Notes: generated by a model not told the origin, from the sequence alone. Shown: positions 1 through 11,243, numbered from the stretch's first letter. The stretch is DNA of 64,000 bases from Oscheius onirici (GCA_932521025.1 OW051469.1:3422398-3486397), one strand, 5' to 3'. Translations and numbers: made by a program.

Positions 1-129
1 ATCTTTTGACCCTGAGTTGGGGAACACCCCACAATCTGTGACGCACTTTCCTCCACGTGTTCCTGGCTCTTTTCATCCTCTTCTATAGCTCCTATTTACC
101 GTCAATTTCACAGATTAAAATTGAGAAAG

Positions 130-1562
130 ATGCCAATCGATAAGGAACTTTGGGTGAACTCTATTTTTTTCTGAAAATTTCAACTTTTAAAGGACTGCTT
201 CCTCAAAATTGAGGAGAGGAGGGAAGAAGCGGCAAGAAGGGCGCGAACTATTTGTTCAGACTTCTTGGGAGAGTCGTGGAATTGTCTGGAATTCAGGGTG
301 GAAAAAATCAGGTAGGGAGACAAAACAACAGGGACCCAGACTCTTCTTTCCAGTGGCGGAATGACCAATCTTGTCTTCAAATGCTCAATTCCACGGACTG
401 TCTCTCGTACTCATACTGTCCTGTTCCGTGTTCAAAGTGACAAAGATGTCATGCAGCTTCAGAATGAGCTCATAATTTTCATGAAATTAGCTGGTATGAC
501 CCATTTGTAGACTGTTATATAGGCTTCAGAACACGGGCTCGGACCAAAGCTTTTGGGAGTTTTTCCTGGAGGTAGACTTGAAGAATTCATTTTCAGCAGG
601 ACTTTGACTTATGAAGAGACTAGAGATCCCAAGTGAGTCGTCTGGAAAATACCATTTTTTCCAGATACTCTGATCTGATAGCCAGATCAATGGCCAAGAT
701 CAACCAAATCGCTGTGCCTCTCCCAGTGAAACCACAACTGATCCCGACTATGAGAAAATGGGTAGATCGGATCGAAAAGAATGGTGGGAATGAGTTTGAG
801 CTTTGGAGTAAAAATGTCGGAGTTCCTACGGACAAAGTAAGAATCAAGAATTCATAGAATGTTCAGTTCAGTTCCCAGCTTCTATTAATCTTGAGAGTAT
901 CAGACAAGAGATTGGTCTGATCGAGAAGTATTTGGAGAGGATCGACAGTCCTTGTCGATTCGCTCACAATGATCTTTGTGTGAGTTTTTGGGGAGACAAG
1001 AGGAAAAGTCAGGAGATTTCAGGCCAGTAACATTCTGTTGAGGGAGGATTGTCCAGAGGGAGAGAACCCTGTCGTCATCATTGACTATGAGTTCGGAATG
1101 TACAATTACAGGTAGGCTTCAGGGAGAGAGACATAGAGAAAGAGAGACTGATTAATTAAAAAAAAATTAAAAAATTGATCAGAGAAATGTTCCAGAGGTT
1201 TCGACATTGGCAACTACCTCAGCGAACTCGTCTTGACCTACTACGAAGAGACTCCAGCCAACAGAGGAAACTTGTCCTTCTTGACCGACAAGTCTCTGTA
1301 CAAGCCGTTCTGTGAAAGCTACCTCCAGCAGAAGTATGACCTCACCAAGAATGGTGTCTCATTTGAAAATGAGCACCTCTCCGGACAGATGGACCAAGAT
1401 GTCGCCATTCTTGAACTAGAAGCTAGTGCTTTCGAGGCCATTTGCAACTTCTGGTGGGGACTGTGGAACATTATCTGTTATCAGGAGGGAATCGTCGGAA
1501 CGGACTTCGAGAATGCATTTCGGGATAGAATTGCTCTGTACTACTATTTGAAGAATTTCTAG
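130..1562 (+). CDS. Choline/ethanolamine kinase (CKA/CKB family)
   Basis: Predicted to phosphorylate choline or ethanolamine with ATP, the first step of the Kennedy pathway of phospholipid synthesis, in the cytosol. Eight exons join in one frame: 130-153, 193-311, 354-493, 530-632, 665-836, 872-979, 1023-1111 and 1196-1562, giving 373 residues. Landmarks in order are an N-terminal GGMTN loop (ATP-binding region), the stretch [20 protein letters not shown], the Brenner-type catalytic motif HNDLC crossing the 979/1023 junction, and the choline-kinase signature [20 protein letters not shown], which holds the metal-binding Asp. The C-terminus has the usual aromatic-rich helix (WWGLWN). Start 130 gives a first exon of only eight codons and is the least certain part. 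The length fits the family (about 360-430 aa). Choline versus ethanolamine preference cannot be read from sequence. Confidence 0.88.
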
Positions 1563-1711
1563 TTCTTATTCACTTTCTCTCTGTTTTTCTGGGTTTTTTT
1601 CTGACTCTCTGTTTCTCAGTCTCTCTTACTCTTTTTTTCCTATTCAGTTAATTCCTTAAATAACCAGTATCCAAACCCCCTTTATATACAAACAACAATT
1701 TTCCAAACCGT

Positions 1712-2913
1712 CTAACAAAATCCACACGTCTTCTGACAGTTGGCTACTCTTTCAGGCTCCCTGTGGAAGTAAGCATGACAAAAGTTGGTATCTCTATAGC
1801 TGGCACATTCTTCCGGAGTCTTGTCATAGCAGACAGTCGGACGACTCATGACGATATCATCACTACAGAATCCGCAAGTTTTAGCACAGGCGTTATACAT
1901 GATCTGCAACTCGGAATTTTCGACAATTTGTTGGACAAAAACTCACGTATCGATAACGCTCCTTGGTACAGAGCTTCTTGATACCGATGCAGCGAGCAAA
2001 ATTGTCGGCACACCTAAAATGTTAGCAGTTTCTGAAAAATGAAGCATTCTCACTTGGGTACTGGCCTAGTAGCTGTTGTTGTATTCTTAATGTTCATCTT
2101 GGTAGTAGTCTTGATCGTAGTGTCGGTCGAAGAAGTCATATTGGAAGCATGAGTGGAAGTCTTTTCAGTAGACGGTTCAGTTGAGGTGGATGTGGCCAAA
2201 GTCTTCTTGTTTTCTGAGAGCGGAAAACTTTCTGAAGTAGAAGAAGAAGGAAGCGAAGAGGAAAGAGTAGTCGTCTCTGAGGTAGACGAAGAAGAGGGAG
2301 AGGCGGAAGCGGAGATTTTGCCTAAATAGTATTTAACTGATTAACGATTTCGACAGAGAAAAAGGTTGAGGGGAGGGGAGACAATCTTTTTTAGCTATTA
2401 GTACTGAAGAAACTCGCGTCGCTCCAACATTCTATCGGTCGAAATCGTCTCTCACAATCAGCGTTCCCCCGAACGGCACACATATGCTTTGAGCTACAAA
2501 GGTTCGTCAGAAATTGTGACGTCTCAACGGATATGCGACGGCTGTCACAAAGTTTCTAGAATACCTTTTCTTACCTGAACGAGACTCTCCAACTGGTCTT
2601 TTTTTAATGAATACATTGGACGGAATCTCCTCGTTTTCCTCGTCATCTTCAGACCTGCTGATTGAAATTTGCTCGATTGGTTTACATGGTGATGTCTCTG
2701 CTTCCGGTTTCTTTTTCTCTTCCAAGTTTTCTGGTTTTTCCGAAGTCGAGCTCAGACTACTACTGATGCTAGCAACCTGAAACGAAATCCCTTGACTGAA
2801 TTCTTCCAAACTACCTCATCCGGCAACTTGTCCATAAGATGCTTTCTCAAGACGATGTCAGTGAGAGGGATGAATGCGCTGGTAGTTGATAGAAGAAGTA
2901 GGATCCAAATCAT
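1712..2913 (-). CDS. Secreted Ser/Thr-rich protein with two ShK domains
   Basis: Five exons on the minus strand (2913-2815, 2776-2575, 2321-2054, 2013-1947, 1909-1712) join in frame to 277 residues. The first exon encodes a signal peptide (MIWILLLLSTTSAF). A Lys/Glu-rich stretch follows, then a Ser/Thr-rich mucin-like linker, then two tandem six-cysteine ShK (ShKT) domains, the first split by a short intron and the second ending the protein at CQKTCGFC. The acceptor tcttttcag lies just 5' of the start (about 2925), a likely spliced-leader site. ShK domains in nematodes occur on secreted enzymes and cuticle or mucosal proteins as well as on channel-blocking peptides; nothing here indicates a toxin. 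No catalytic domain is present, so a structural or surface role is an inference. The 240-nt intron between exons 2 and 3 was chosen because it preserves frame. Confidence 0.72.
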
Positions 2914-3623
2914 TGTTGTTCTGAAAAGAAATGCCAGTAGTTTTATAGTTGAAATGGCTACAGCTGGGTCAACAAATTGACCAACTGGATTGGCCAAAAC
3001 AGGCGGCTATTTCTGGGACAGTAATGGTCAGTTGGAGATTGGGAGAGAGTAGAAATCTATCTATCTGTCCGTCTGTCTATTTCCGGAGTTCTGCTCTTAT
3101 TCTGTCAGAACAAGTTCGAACTGATTTCTTTTTAATTACTCTCCAAGAGAAAATTTCAGCAGTAATCGTCAACTTTTGGAATTTCCGCAAGATGCTCTCT
3201 CGACTAGAGAGTCAGTCACCAAAGAAGAAGTCGCCTCTCCACCAAGGACAAGACGAAACTCTCCCACGCCATGCTCTTCGCCACCAGCCACGCTACTGCT
3301 GATGTCAAAAAGGACAAGGCCCATGTGACCCAGACACTACTTCTTGTCTCTTCAAGAGTCTGGTACGATCTACTGGATTCTCGGAAGAGTCCTCTACGAG
3401 TAGTCAGACAACGCGACTTCTTCTTGTCAATTGCTCTATTCTTGTGAAATAGTTCGTGACTCCTGCCACCCAGTCGGTAGCCTGTCTTTTCAGTCAGGCT
3501 ATCCAGTACGAATAACGCTACCAGTTAGCCTTTATTCAATGGATCCAGCGGCCACCTGACCATTGGACCCTGCCTTGAACTGTTGTTTTGAGCAATCTCT
3601 CATCAAGACTCGAACAAACTTTA
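2914..3623. other. Mostly unassigned intergenic stretch; possible orphan 3' exon
   Basis: No complete gene was found. On the plus strand, an acceptor near 3159 opens a frame to a TGA at 3328 encoding a Ser/Pro/Arg-rich tail (with TRESVTKEEVASPPRTRRNS). It looks coding, but I could not connect it in phase to an upstream exon. The remainder shows no recognisable signal. Confidence 0.25.
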
Positions 3624-4984
3624 TTACAGCTTCCACTTCCGTCTGAACACCTTCACACTGGCCATGAGATCAAAAGGACAACGATAGTAGTAGTGGCAGG
3701 TGCACCGGTTCTCATCCTGGCTTCCTTCCGGTTCCTTATCGACCTTCTCATTCTTGAAAAGCACTGACTTATGATGACCAGTACTAGTTCCAGGGATTTC
3801 CTCATCATGATATTCCTGCTTGGCAGTCTTCTTTTTCTCCCTCTTCTTCGTCATTACCTGAAAAGTATCCAATTAGTGACATTAACAAGACAATGGTGAG
3901 ACGGGCTCGTAAACTTTGGGAAATAGAGACGGATACGGAAATTATACTTTTTTTGTAGTCGAGAGAAAAGGAAATACTGCGGGAAGTAAACAGGAGCAAA
4001 ATATGCGGAGAAAGACAAAAAGGAGGCGCAGCTGTGGAGACTGTCGCTCCCATTGACTCACCGGCCTGCAGATGTCAATCACCGTCATGACGTATTTCTT
4101 AAAGGATGAATGTTCCTCCAGATAGGTCGAGTTCTCCTCGAGTAACTTTTCAATCTCGGACAATTTTTCGGGAGTGTTGTTGTTTGAGTAGATGCACTGA
4201 AAAGGAGAGGGTTCATGTGTGTTTATAGGCTCTAAAGGCTCACCCTGGATCTGTTCTTCTAACATTTTTCTAGAACATAGTATTCGTCAATAACTAAATG
4301 TTCTTCCCATCTGGTCCCCAGTTATGGCAAAGGGTGGAAAGGAGAGAAGTGTCTACAGATCTCAGTCACCAAAACTTTATTCGTCTGTCTCTCATGAGTC
4401 AGGTCGTTAATCAGAAAGAGTCTGTCGAGAGAACCTTCGTAAGCAATAAATGATCAGAATGTTTGTCTGTCTGAGCTGAATGGGGAAGATGAGAAAAGTG
4501 AATGAAGATATCAGATCATTTTGCCAACTTTAGCTTTCCAGAGAACAGTAACCTGTACTTTTTTCTGGCAGTAAAGTACAGAATTCTGTTCATTATGAGT
4601 CCGGTCGTTTGTCACATATAGGTGTCTGTTGAGACACATCTATTATTCTTGGTCTTTTGTCACCTCAATTAGTGGCTTATAGCCCTGTTCTTCCAAACTC
4701 CCCAGAACTTACCAATGCGTCCAGAATACTATAATAGGCCTTCTGATACTGTACCAAGTTCGAGACATCGTCGTAGACCTTCAAGAATCCGGATTTCATC
4801 TTCTCCAGAGCATCTGTAGCTTCTGAGTTCTCTGAAATTAACTATTCGAAGATATTCAAACCGTCTTACCTTTAATTTCCGAAACTTTGACCGGGCTGGG
4901 TCCCGGCGCAAGAGGATCTTTCCTTGCATGAACACTACAGATAACTTTGGATGAAATCTTCTTGCGGACTCGTCGAAAGTGCAT
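3624..4984 (-). CDS. Unrecognised protein with a charged Lys/Glu-rich C-terminal half
   Basis: No family recognised. Four exons join in frame: one starting with MHFRRVRKKISS (4984 to about 4872), one around 4842-4712, one around 4200-4062, and the last about 3860-3624. The product is roughly 200 residues. The middle is predicted helical and acidic (SEIEKLLEENSTYLEEHSSF). The last exon is very basic, then acidic, and ends in a short Cys-containing aromatic stretch (CTCHYYYRCPFD). The intron between the second and third exons is about 510 nt, unusually long here, and could hide another exon. An upstream in-frame ATG at 5104 would add 40 residues and cannot be excluded. There is no signal peptide from the 4984 start. 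Confidence 0.5.
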
Positions 4985-5284
4985 GGTAGTGGTAGGAGAA
5001 AGAGATGACCCGGGGAGGAGCTCCATTTGCATGGGGCGGCAGATGATGATGTGGGAAAGAAGGCAGGAGAGAGGGGGATCGATTGATTGGGGAGATGTGG
5101 TCACAAGGGGGCTCTAAATACTGAACTCGTGTTTTTCTTTCCGGTCTGAGGGGCTGAGACACAAAACAGTTAAAAGGACGGAGAGATGGAAAGACACTGA
5201 ACGCAGTCTGAACTACAGTATCCTTCGTGAAAGACATTTTGTATTGAACCTGTTTTTCCATTGATCAGTGACTGTAATAGATCT

Positions 5285-6990
5285 CTTCCCGTTTTCCGTC
5301 CTCTAAAGAGTTCCCGTCTGCTCTGAGCGGTTCGTTGATCGTGAGTCTTGGCGGCACATCTTGTAGACGAGTCATTTGCAAGTCAATTTCAAAGTTTTTA
5401 TTTGATACTCAAAGTGGATTAACATGGAACACAAAACTTCTCTACAAAACAAAAAAGTTTTGTAGAGAAACTATACTAAAAACTAGAGGTTTGACAAGTC
5501 GACATTATGAGTCTATTCTGGGATTCAGTCTCGACAGTGATGGATTCCAGTGCTGTTCGTCTAGCCTTCATCAGCCGTCTCGACGAGCGTGGCAAGGCTT
5601 TCGCCCACATGGGGGAGAGAATTCGCTTCACACAGCAATTCTACAAGGAGATGGGTTCGAAAAGCACGAGCGTGAACAAGAACATCATCAGTGGCGTCTA
5701 CAAGAACATCAAGGTAGGAAATTTGGGGAGAGAGACAGAGACAGAAACTAAACAGTTCTTCCAGGCGGATGTCGTTCCAACCTGCATGAGAGAGGACGAA
5801 AATCAGATTCGGATGTTCTATCGCGTGATCAAGATCTACCGTCCGTACCTGTTGACCGAGGAGAAATTGAAGCCGAAGAGGAAGAGTAGCTCCAGCAAAG
5901 CCATGGGAAAGAAGGAACGTTTTCGGTCGTTCATCGCGAAGATTGAAGAGAGCGAGAGAAAGAAGCCAAACGTCGAGCCGGTTGATACGTCTGGAGGACA
6001 GAAGACCCCGATCCGAGAAGAGCTCGAACGAATGAAGTACGCTTCTTTGAAGTGGTCTGACAGATTCAAAAAGGCTGTCAGGGAACGGGAGAAGAAGATC
6101 TACTACATGTGCCATTCGATTGTCCGTCGCATCGATGAGTTCCTCAAGATTCCAAATCTGCCCGCTACCCGCTCCGAGATTGGTCTGTAAATCTGTCGTG
6201 CTTGCAAATAAACAGTTTGTCTTCAAACTGTCTTTTTCACCTGGGACAGACGACAAAAGTTATTCGATAGTTCTTGACGAGTGGAGCTACAGTACCCCTC
6301 TCTTCAGGAAGGAGATACCTAGTATCAGACAGAAGAGCTAGTTCTGTATCCCGTGACAGTACCAGGCCCAAGGTCTGGTTCCCTTTCTGTCTTCTAATGA
6401 GTTACCATCTGCGTAGAGCGGCTCGTTGACCGTGAGATAGTCTTGGCGGCACATCTTGTACACAAGTAATTTGCAAGTCAATTCCAAACTATTTATTCGG
6501 TACTCAAAGTGGATTGGTACACGAAACTTTGGAAAAGTTTACATATCTTCACGAAAAACTAGAGTTTCGAAGAGTTGGGGTTTTTAACAAGTCGACTTTG
6601 AGTATCTTCTACGAGTCAGTAGCGGACGATAATGGATCCTGTTCGCCAAGCCTTTATCAGTCGTCTGGACGAGCGTGGCATGGCCTTCGTCAACAGGAGG
6701 GAGAGACTCGTCTTCGCGCATCGGTTCCATGTGGAAATGTTCGAGCTCACGAACGAGGAGAAGACGAACATCACCAGCATCTACAGGAATATCAAGATAG
6801 GATTTTGGGGGTTAGGGGTTCACTAAGAGAAATAGAAACTGTGAGACTGATGAATTCTTTCAGAGCAATTTCGTTCCACCCTGGATGAGAGAAAAAGAAG
6901 AAACTTATCCTAACGATTGAAGAGAACGAGGAAAAGAAGCCAAAAGTCGAGCCGTCTGGAGGACAGAAGGCTGCAAGCGCATTTTTTGTG
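5285..6990. repeat. Tandem segmental duplication, two diverged units
   Basis: Unit 1 (about 5285 onward) and unit 2 (about 6365 onward) share upstream flank and coding sequence. Shared blocks include CTTGGCGGCACATCTTGTA, ATTTGCAAGTCAATT and TACTCAAAGTGGATT before the starts, then the coding block FISRLDERG. Because the flank is duplicated too, this was a DNA-level tandem copy rather than a retrocopy. Unit 2 has an internal deletion and is degenerate (see the pseudogene at 6632). Confidence 0.8.
5540..6190 (+). CDS. Unrecognised Lys/Arg-rich protein, intact member of a tandem pair
   Basis: No family recognised. Start 5540 (MDSSAVRLAFISRLDERG) is preferred over the upstream ATG at 5507 because the decayed downstream copy begins at the equivalent ATG. 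A probable intron of 51 nt (5714-5764, GTAGGA to TTCCAG) is a multiple of three and has no in-frame stop, so spliced and unspliced forms both stay open. The spliced product is about 200 residues, predicted helical and strongly basic, with a Ser-rich patch (RKSSSSKAMGKK) and long charged helices. There is no signal peptide, membrane segment or zinc site. A 231-codon antisense frame over the same bases is judged a shadow. Confidence 0.6.
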   Translation: MDSSAVRLAFISRLDERGKAFAHMGERIRFTQQFYKEMGSKSTSVNKNIISGVYKNIKVGNLGRETETETKQFFQADVVPTCMREDENQIRMFYRVIKIYRPYLLTEEKLKPKRKSSSSKAMGKKERFRSFIAKIEESERKKPNVEPVDTSGGQKTPIREELERMKYASLKWSDRFKKAVREREKKIYYMCHSIVRRIDEFLKIPNLPATRSEIGL

Positions 6991-7000
6991 AAGGAATCTG
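6632..7000 (+). pseudogene. Decayed tandem copy of the gene at 5540
   Basis: The first block encodes MDPVRQAFISRLDERGMAF and aligns with the first exon of the gene at 5540. At the exon end the intact gene has AAGGTAGG, whereas this copy has AAGATAGG: the splice donor GT has become AT, and readthrough meets a stop at 6824-6826. The second-exon block (from about 6865) matches only in patches, with most of the middle deleted, and ends in sequence matching the Ser-Gly-Gly-Gln-Lys region. Expression as a short 64-residue protein is possible but unsupported. Confidence 0.75.
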
Positions 7001-7991
7001 ACGAGCTTCAAACTGTTTTTTAGACAGTAAGATAAGGGAACAGAGAGACAGAGGGCGGGAGAATCCACAGGAATCCTACTGGAGATGTACTGTATGATGA
7101 TGCATTGTACACTTGAACTGTCTCAAAAACAATTCCCTTTAATTGTTTTTCCCCAATTTTTCAATATCATCATCCCCCCGGACAAACAATATCGACTTCC
7201 TGTCGAAATACAGGCGAGAAACGCCCACACCCTTATTGCAAGTGCTGGATTTCTCTCAGGGGGTCTGGCTCTGATAGTCTAGAAACTTCTGATATGGTCT
7301 GTCGAGATCGTTTTTCCATAGACCGTTTCACAAACCCCAATTGACTTATTCTTTCCATCGTCATAAACATTTCCAGTGTTTTTGACTCATTCTGGCAATG
7401 GGGTCGGGAATGTCAGGCTGCGTCCGGATCCCGGCTCTTTAGCAGATTGTATTCAGACTATTCCTTTTCTTCTTGTCATTTCTTGTCGGACTCATTCGGA
7501 ACTTTCAAGTCCTGTCCGGATATCCAGTAACTTTCTGTCCCGTACTCTCAGTCAGACCCTTTAAAATCTTCTTGCCTTCTGTTCCGGTACAATTATGACT
7601 CAATTGAGTTCAGTTCATCTAGTAAGTCCTGACTCTTTTCTAACAGTCTTCTTCATCTCAGACAGACTCTTTGAGACATCTAGTAGTGTTCAGCACACTG
7701 AAATCGAGATCTTTTGGAACGAACTGTCTTCGAACATCCAGCCCTTCTCTCTTTCTACTTGTCCTACTCACTCTTTCTAGAAGTATTCCATTCTACTGAT
7801 ATTACGACTCTTAGCCAATAAACTTCAAAATCAATCAGCAAGACTGACTCATTCTTCATGATCGACCGTATATCCGGGTGTCTGTTTGTTTCCAAACACA
7901 TGATTCCTTTATAAGCTTTCAATCTAGAGTCATAACAGGCTTGTTTTGGCCCCATCTTCTCCTTCTGATCATATTAACAGTCCTCCTTCAG
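7001..7991. other. Gene-free stretch upstream of the zinc-finger gene
   Basis: Only short open frames without coding character occur. The only signal is at the right edge, where the polypyrimidine-rich acceptor CTCCTTCAG abuts the start codon at 7992, a candidate spliced-leader site. I see nothing else. Confidence 0.4.
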
Positions 7992-10802
7992 ATGGCGGAT
8001 CCTTCGCTCTCAAATCCATACGAAACGCTCTACGACTGTGTCCTCTGCCAGGACAAGATTCTCTCACTGGACAACTACATTCTCCATCTCCGTGAGTTTC
8101 GGCTCCAGATTAAGCACTTCCCGGGGCGATAAACCGTGAGAGAGCTGCGGCGGGAAAGGGCCTGTAAAGACGCTCTTATGGAATTTGATTGGGAGAGTCG
8201 TGGGACTGGATACAGTAGATGGGCGGTTCCTCTGTCAACTGAACTGAACTTTCAGAACTGCTCCACATGTTCCCAAACACCCGATCTCAAACAGCAACGG
8301 CTACTGTGTACAGTACGCGTGGTCCTCTTCTGGAATTGAGAGAAATCATCGTAAGTCTACTGTTTTCTTTGAGACACGAACAACTTTCAGGATTCGGAGA
8401 CTATTTCCTATATGGAAGTTCTCTCAACGATGGAGACGGCTCAAACTCTGACTGACATGGCTAATATGATCATACAGTCAGAAATGAACCTTTCCTACCA
8501 AGAGACCTTGAACCTGATGGTTGAGATCTGGATCGAAGCCCAAAGACTCGGAGCTACAGGGGAAGCACAAGCGATATCGGAAGAAATTGTCGATTCGACC
8601 GCGGAGAACAGTCCGAACGTTCTAGAAGACACCAAGGTCTGGTATCCGGAGAAGGAAGAGCTTGGTTACTCGAAAATTGGAAAGACGAGGGCCTATCGTT
8701 GTCACAACTGCCCCTATGAGTCGGACTACATTCAGCATATGCGAACACATACGGTTAGATGAAATTGTAGTAAATTCGATAACTTTTCCAGAAATGTCAC
8801 AACCGGAACCGCACACTCTATGAATGTGAGCATTGTGGGATCAAGTTCAGTCAGCAGGTTGGTCAAGAAGACTAATAAACAGAAAGACAAAAAAGCACAC
8901 AGAAACAGTAACAGAAAGAGAGAGACAATAGAAATTCTTCGAAGAAGGATGGTGGACGGGATTGCTCAAAGTTTATGCCAAGTTGAACTGCTCAGCCATC
9001 TACTAGATTGTCGAAAGAGTCTCTTGAGCAAAAGGTAGTTTCTACTGGTACGGAAGGAACAGACTGAAAGAAGAGACTAGAGTCTACTGTAGCCTACGGA
9101 ATAATTGACCTTCACAGCAAGAGAGCAGCTGGACAAGAAGAGACAGAGTTGTCTGGCTACTGAAACTATCGACTGGAGTCATGTCTCGCAGTCATGAAAG
9201 GGAATCGCTTCGATTGCAAAAGCTCCTGCGACACACTGGGAGAGGAAAGAAGTGGTCGTTGAAAAGAAGCATGACGGTAGCAACTACCAGGACTAGCAGT
9301 TGAGACTTTCTAGTTGAATTGCCGAGTAGGTATTACCTCGAGGCACAGAATATGAGTCACCGGAACTACTAGAGACTTCTATTCGAACAACAGAACACGA
9401 AAACTACCAAGCAATGAACAAGAGTCTCTCGACAAATGAAATTTTATTTGTCTGGATCACATGCGGCCAGTCAGGGCCCAGACGGCGTAGCTTCCGAGGA
9501 GAGTGGAGCCGACGGGAGCGGAGCCCTTGACGGTGGTGGCTTCGGTCTTCTTGTCCTTCGGAGGGGTTTCCTTAGGCTTGTCTGCCTTTTTGGCATCAGC
9601 AGTAGCGTGGCCGGTGGCGAAGAGCAAGACGAGGCAGAAGAACACGACAAGGAAGAGCTTCATCTTGTCCTTGGTGGAGAGGCGACTTCTTCTGGAGGAG
9701 CGTCCTTGGGTAACTGACTCTCTAGTCAAGAGAGCATCATACGGTAATTCCGATGATTAAAGAAGAAGTTTTCTTTTGGGGAGCAATTAGATTGGAATAT
9801 TTGAAAGGGGATCAGTTTGGACTCGTTCTGACAAGTTGGGAGATTGTAACTTTGAAAATGGACAGGAACAGAGTCTGACAGGATGGGAGTCAGATAGTCT
9901 CAGAGACAGTTTCCATTCCTTTCAGGCTAACCTGCAGCGCCACGTTTCGAGGCACGTCCGCCCTCCCGGACACGTCTGTTCAGTCTGCGAGAAGCCCTTC
10001 TTCCGGAAGGATCAGGTACTCTCTCTCTCTCTCTCTTTTCCAGTGCATTCTCCCCAAATTCAGAAAAACGAGCACATGATGACCCATATGGACCAGTTTT
10101 CGATCATCCTGAACTGTCCGGTCGACCAGTGCAACCACCTCGTAACTACTCGAAAAGATCTCAAGAATCACGTCTTGACTCATTCCTTCGACGGATTTCT
10201 CGTCTGCAGGCACTGTCGAAGAGGCTACCCTCATCCTACGGACCTGTACAAACACGCAATTAAACTTTTTGGAGCGGTAAGGATCTTTAAAAAAAACTAA
10301 CTTTCTTCAGATGTTCGGCGACGCTATCGAGAACGAGCCACGTTTGGGTACTGTCCAGCTCTTCTTGAAGAACAAGAACGAAGAAGCTGCTAAGAGACGG
10401 CTCAGGAGGTTTATGGAGCAGCTAGCCAGTGGAGCTCAGTTGAGGGAGCAGGAGAAGAGTCTCGAAGGGATCAAGGAGGAACCGATGGTGAGTTACAGTA
10501 GTCACTTTCATTGTTCTCTCTTACTCCCTGGAACGTTCGTTAAAATCATGTTTTAGTTCCTCCTCCACGATCACCAGCCTGAACAAAACTCGACCAGTCT
10601 TGACTCATTTTCACTTGTAAGGTTTCATTTAAAGCAGGTGCCAAAAGAACATACGTTTTTGTTATCCAAAATTTCGGAAGAATTGCGTGTAACGAAAAGT
10701 ACACTTTCGTATGGCAACTGCTCTAATTTTCAGATCTGCCAATATGCCTTTATGCCACTTCTTGCCGAGTTCACGTCTCAAGTTGTTGCTACTGATCTTT
10801 GA
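7992..10802 (+). CDS. C2H2 zinc-finger protein, six fingers
   Basis: Likely nuclear nucleic-acid-binding protein of about 410 residues. Fingers in order: CVLC...H-x4-H, completed across the first intron; a short finger CHNCPYESDYIQHMRTH; CEHCGIKFSQQ joined to ANLQRHVSRH; CSVCEKPFFRKDQ joined to KNEHMMTH; CPVDQCNHLVTTRKDLKNH plus VLTH; and CRHCRRGYPHPTDLYKH, which lacks a close second His. Three fingers gain exact C-x2-C-x12-H spacing only after splicing, which strongly supports the exon joins. The intron 8858-9925 (1068 nt) contains a gene on the other strand. The start directly follows a CTTCAG acceptor. The last exons are acidic and helical, ending at the TGA at 10800, with AATAAA at 10820. 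Target sites are unknown. Confidence 0.82.
9457..9663 (-). CDS. Small secreted Lys-rich peptide nested in a zinc-finger gene intron
   Basis: Single-exon gene of 68 residues lying entirely inside the 1068-nt intron of the plus-strand zinc-finger gene, on the opposite strand. It starts with a clear signal peptide (MKLFLVVFFCLVLLFATG), continues with a Lys/Glu/Pro-rich segment (DAKKADKPKETPPKDKKTE) and ends in a hydrophobic Gly/Ser tail (GSTLLGSYAVWALTGRM). An AATAAA hexamer for this strand lies at about 9441, just past the stop. An upstream in-frame ATG at 9729 would bury the signal peptide, so 9663 is preferred. It has no cysteines and no recognisable family; a short secreted or C-terminally membrane-associated peptide is the most that can be said. 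Confidence 0.65.
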   Translation of the reverse strand: MKLFLVVFFCLVLLFATGHATADAKKADKPKETPPKDKKTEATTVKGSAPVGSTLLGSYAVWALTGRM

Positions 10803-10859
10803 CTTGTCTTGTCCTGTTAAATAAAACTTGTTCAGTTACTCTTCAAGTTCTCTGACAGG

Positions 10860-11230
10860 ATGGTCGTCAGTCCATGTCTCATGTAGGTCTACCTGTGTCG
10901 TATTCTGCACTAATCTGCTCACGTTGTGTACCAGTTTTTATGCTATCTTACCCTGTAACTACCTCGTAGATGGCCCTGTTCCAAACACTTTCTGTCCCTG
11001 CCTCGCATTCTGTACCCAACTATTGACTCTTCTCCCATCCACCCCTTTCCAGCGACTCTTTCGACGATCCCCGTCTCGTGTCCTTCTTCTGCGCTTTCCT
11101 GCTTTCCTGTCTGCTCATCATCGGCAACATCGTTACCCTCTACACCCGGATTCGAGCTCACTGTCTGCGCAAAGCTGAGCAGCCGATGGAGATCAGCTGG
11201 TCGTCTGTACAGGGATCGATCAGCCACTAG
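10860..11230 (+). CDS. Putative small single-pass membrane protein
   Basis: Two exons, 10860-10882 and 11053-11230, join in frame (AT then C GAC) to about 66 residues: MVVSPCLIDSFDDPRLVSFF, then one hydrophobic segment (FLLSCLLIIGNIVTLY), then a short basic tail. A plus-strand AATAAA follows the stop at 11244. The start lies only about 35 nt after the AATAAA of the zinc-finger gene and just behind a TCTGACAG acceptor, an arrangement typical of a downstream operon gene that receives a spliced leader. The first exon is short, so the model is tentative; the second exon (hydrophobic segment, stop, polyadenylation signal) is the better supported part. Family unknown. Confidence 0.45.
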
Positions 11231-11243
11231 ACGGTCATCAAAA

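Noticed and set aside
1712-2913. ShK protein as a venom-type toxin
   Set aside because: Two ShK domains behind a mucin-like linker are common in ordinary nematode secreted proteins; no feature specific to a toxin is visible.
5561-6256. 231-codon minus-strand open frame
   Set aside because: It lies exactly antisense to the gene at 5540, has no start context, splice or polyadenylation signals of its own, and shows no recognisable composition.
10019-10034. CT microsatellite as a regulatory element
   Set aside because: It forms the pyrimidine tract of a short intron in the zinc-finger gene.
10828-11178. 116-codon plus-strand open frame
   Set aside because: A different frame, with splicing at 10882/11053, gives a membrane segment, a stop and a well-placed AATAAA; this frame does not.
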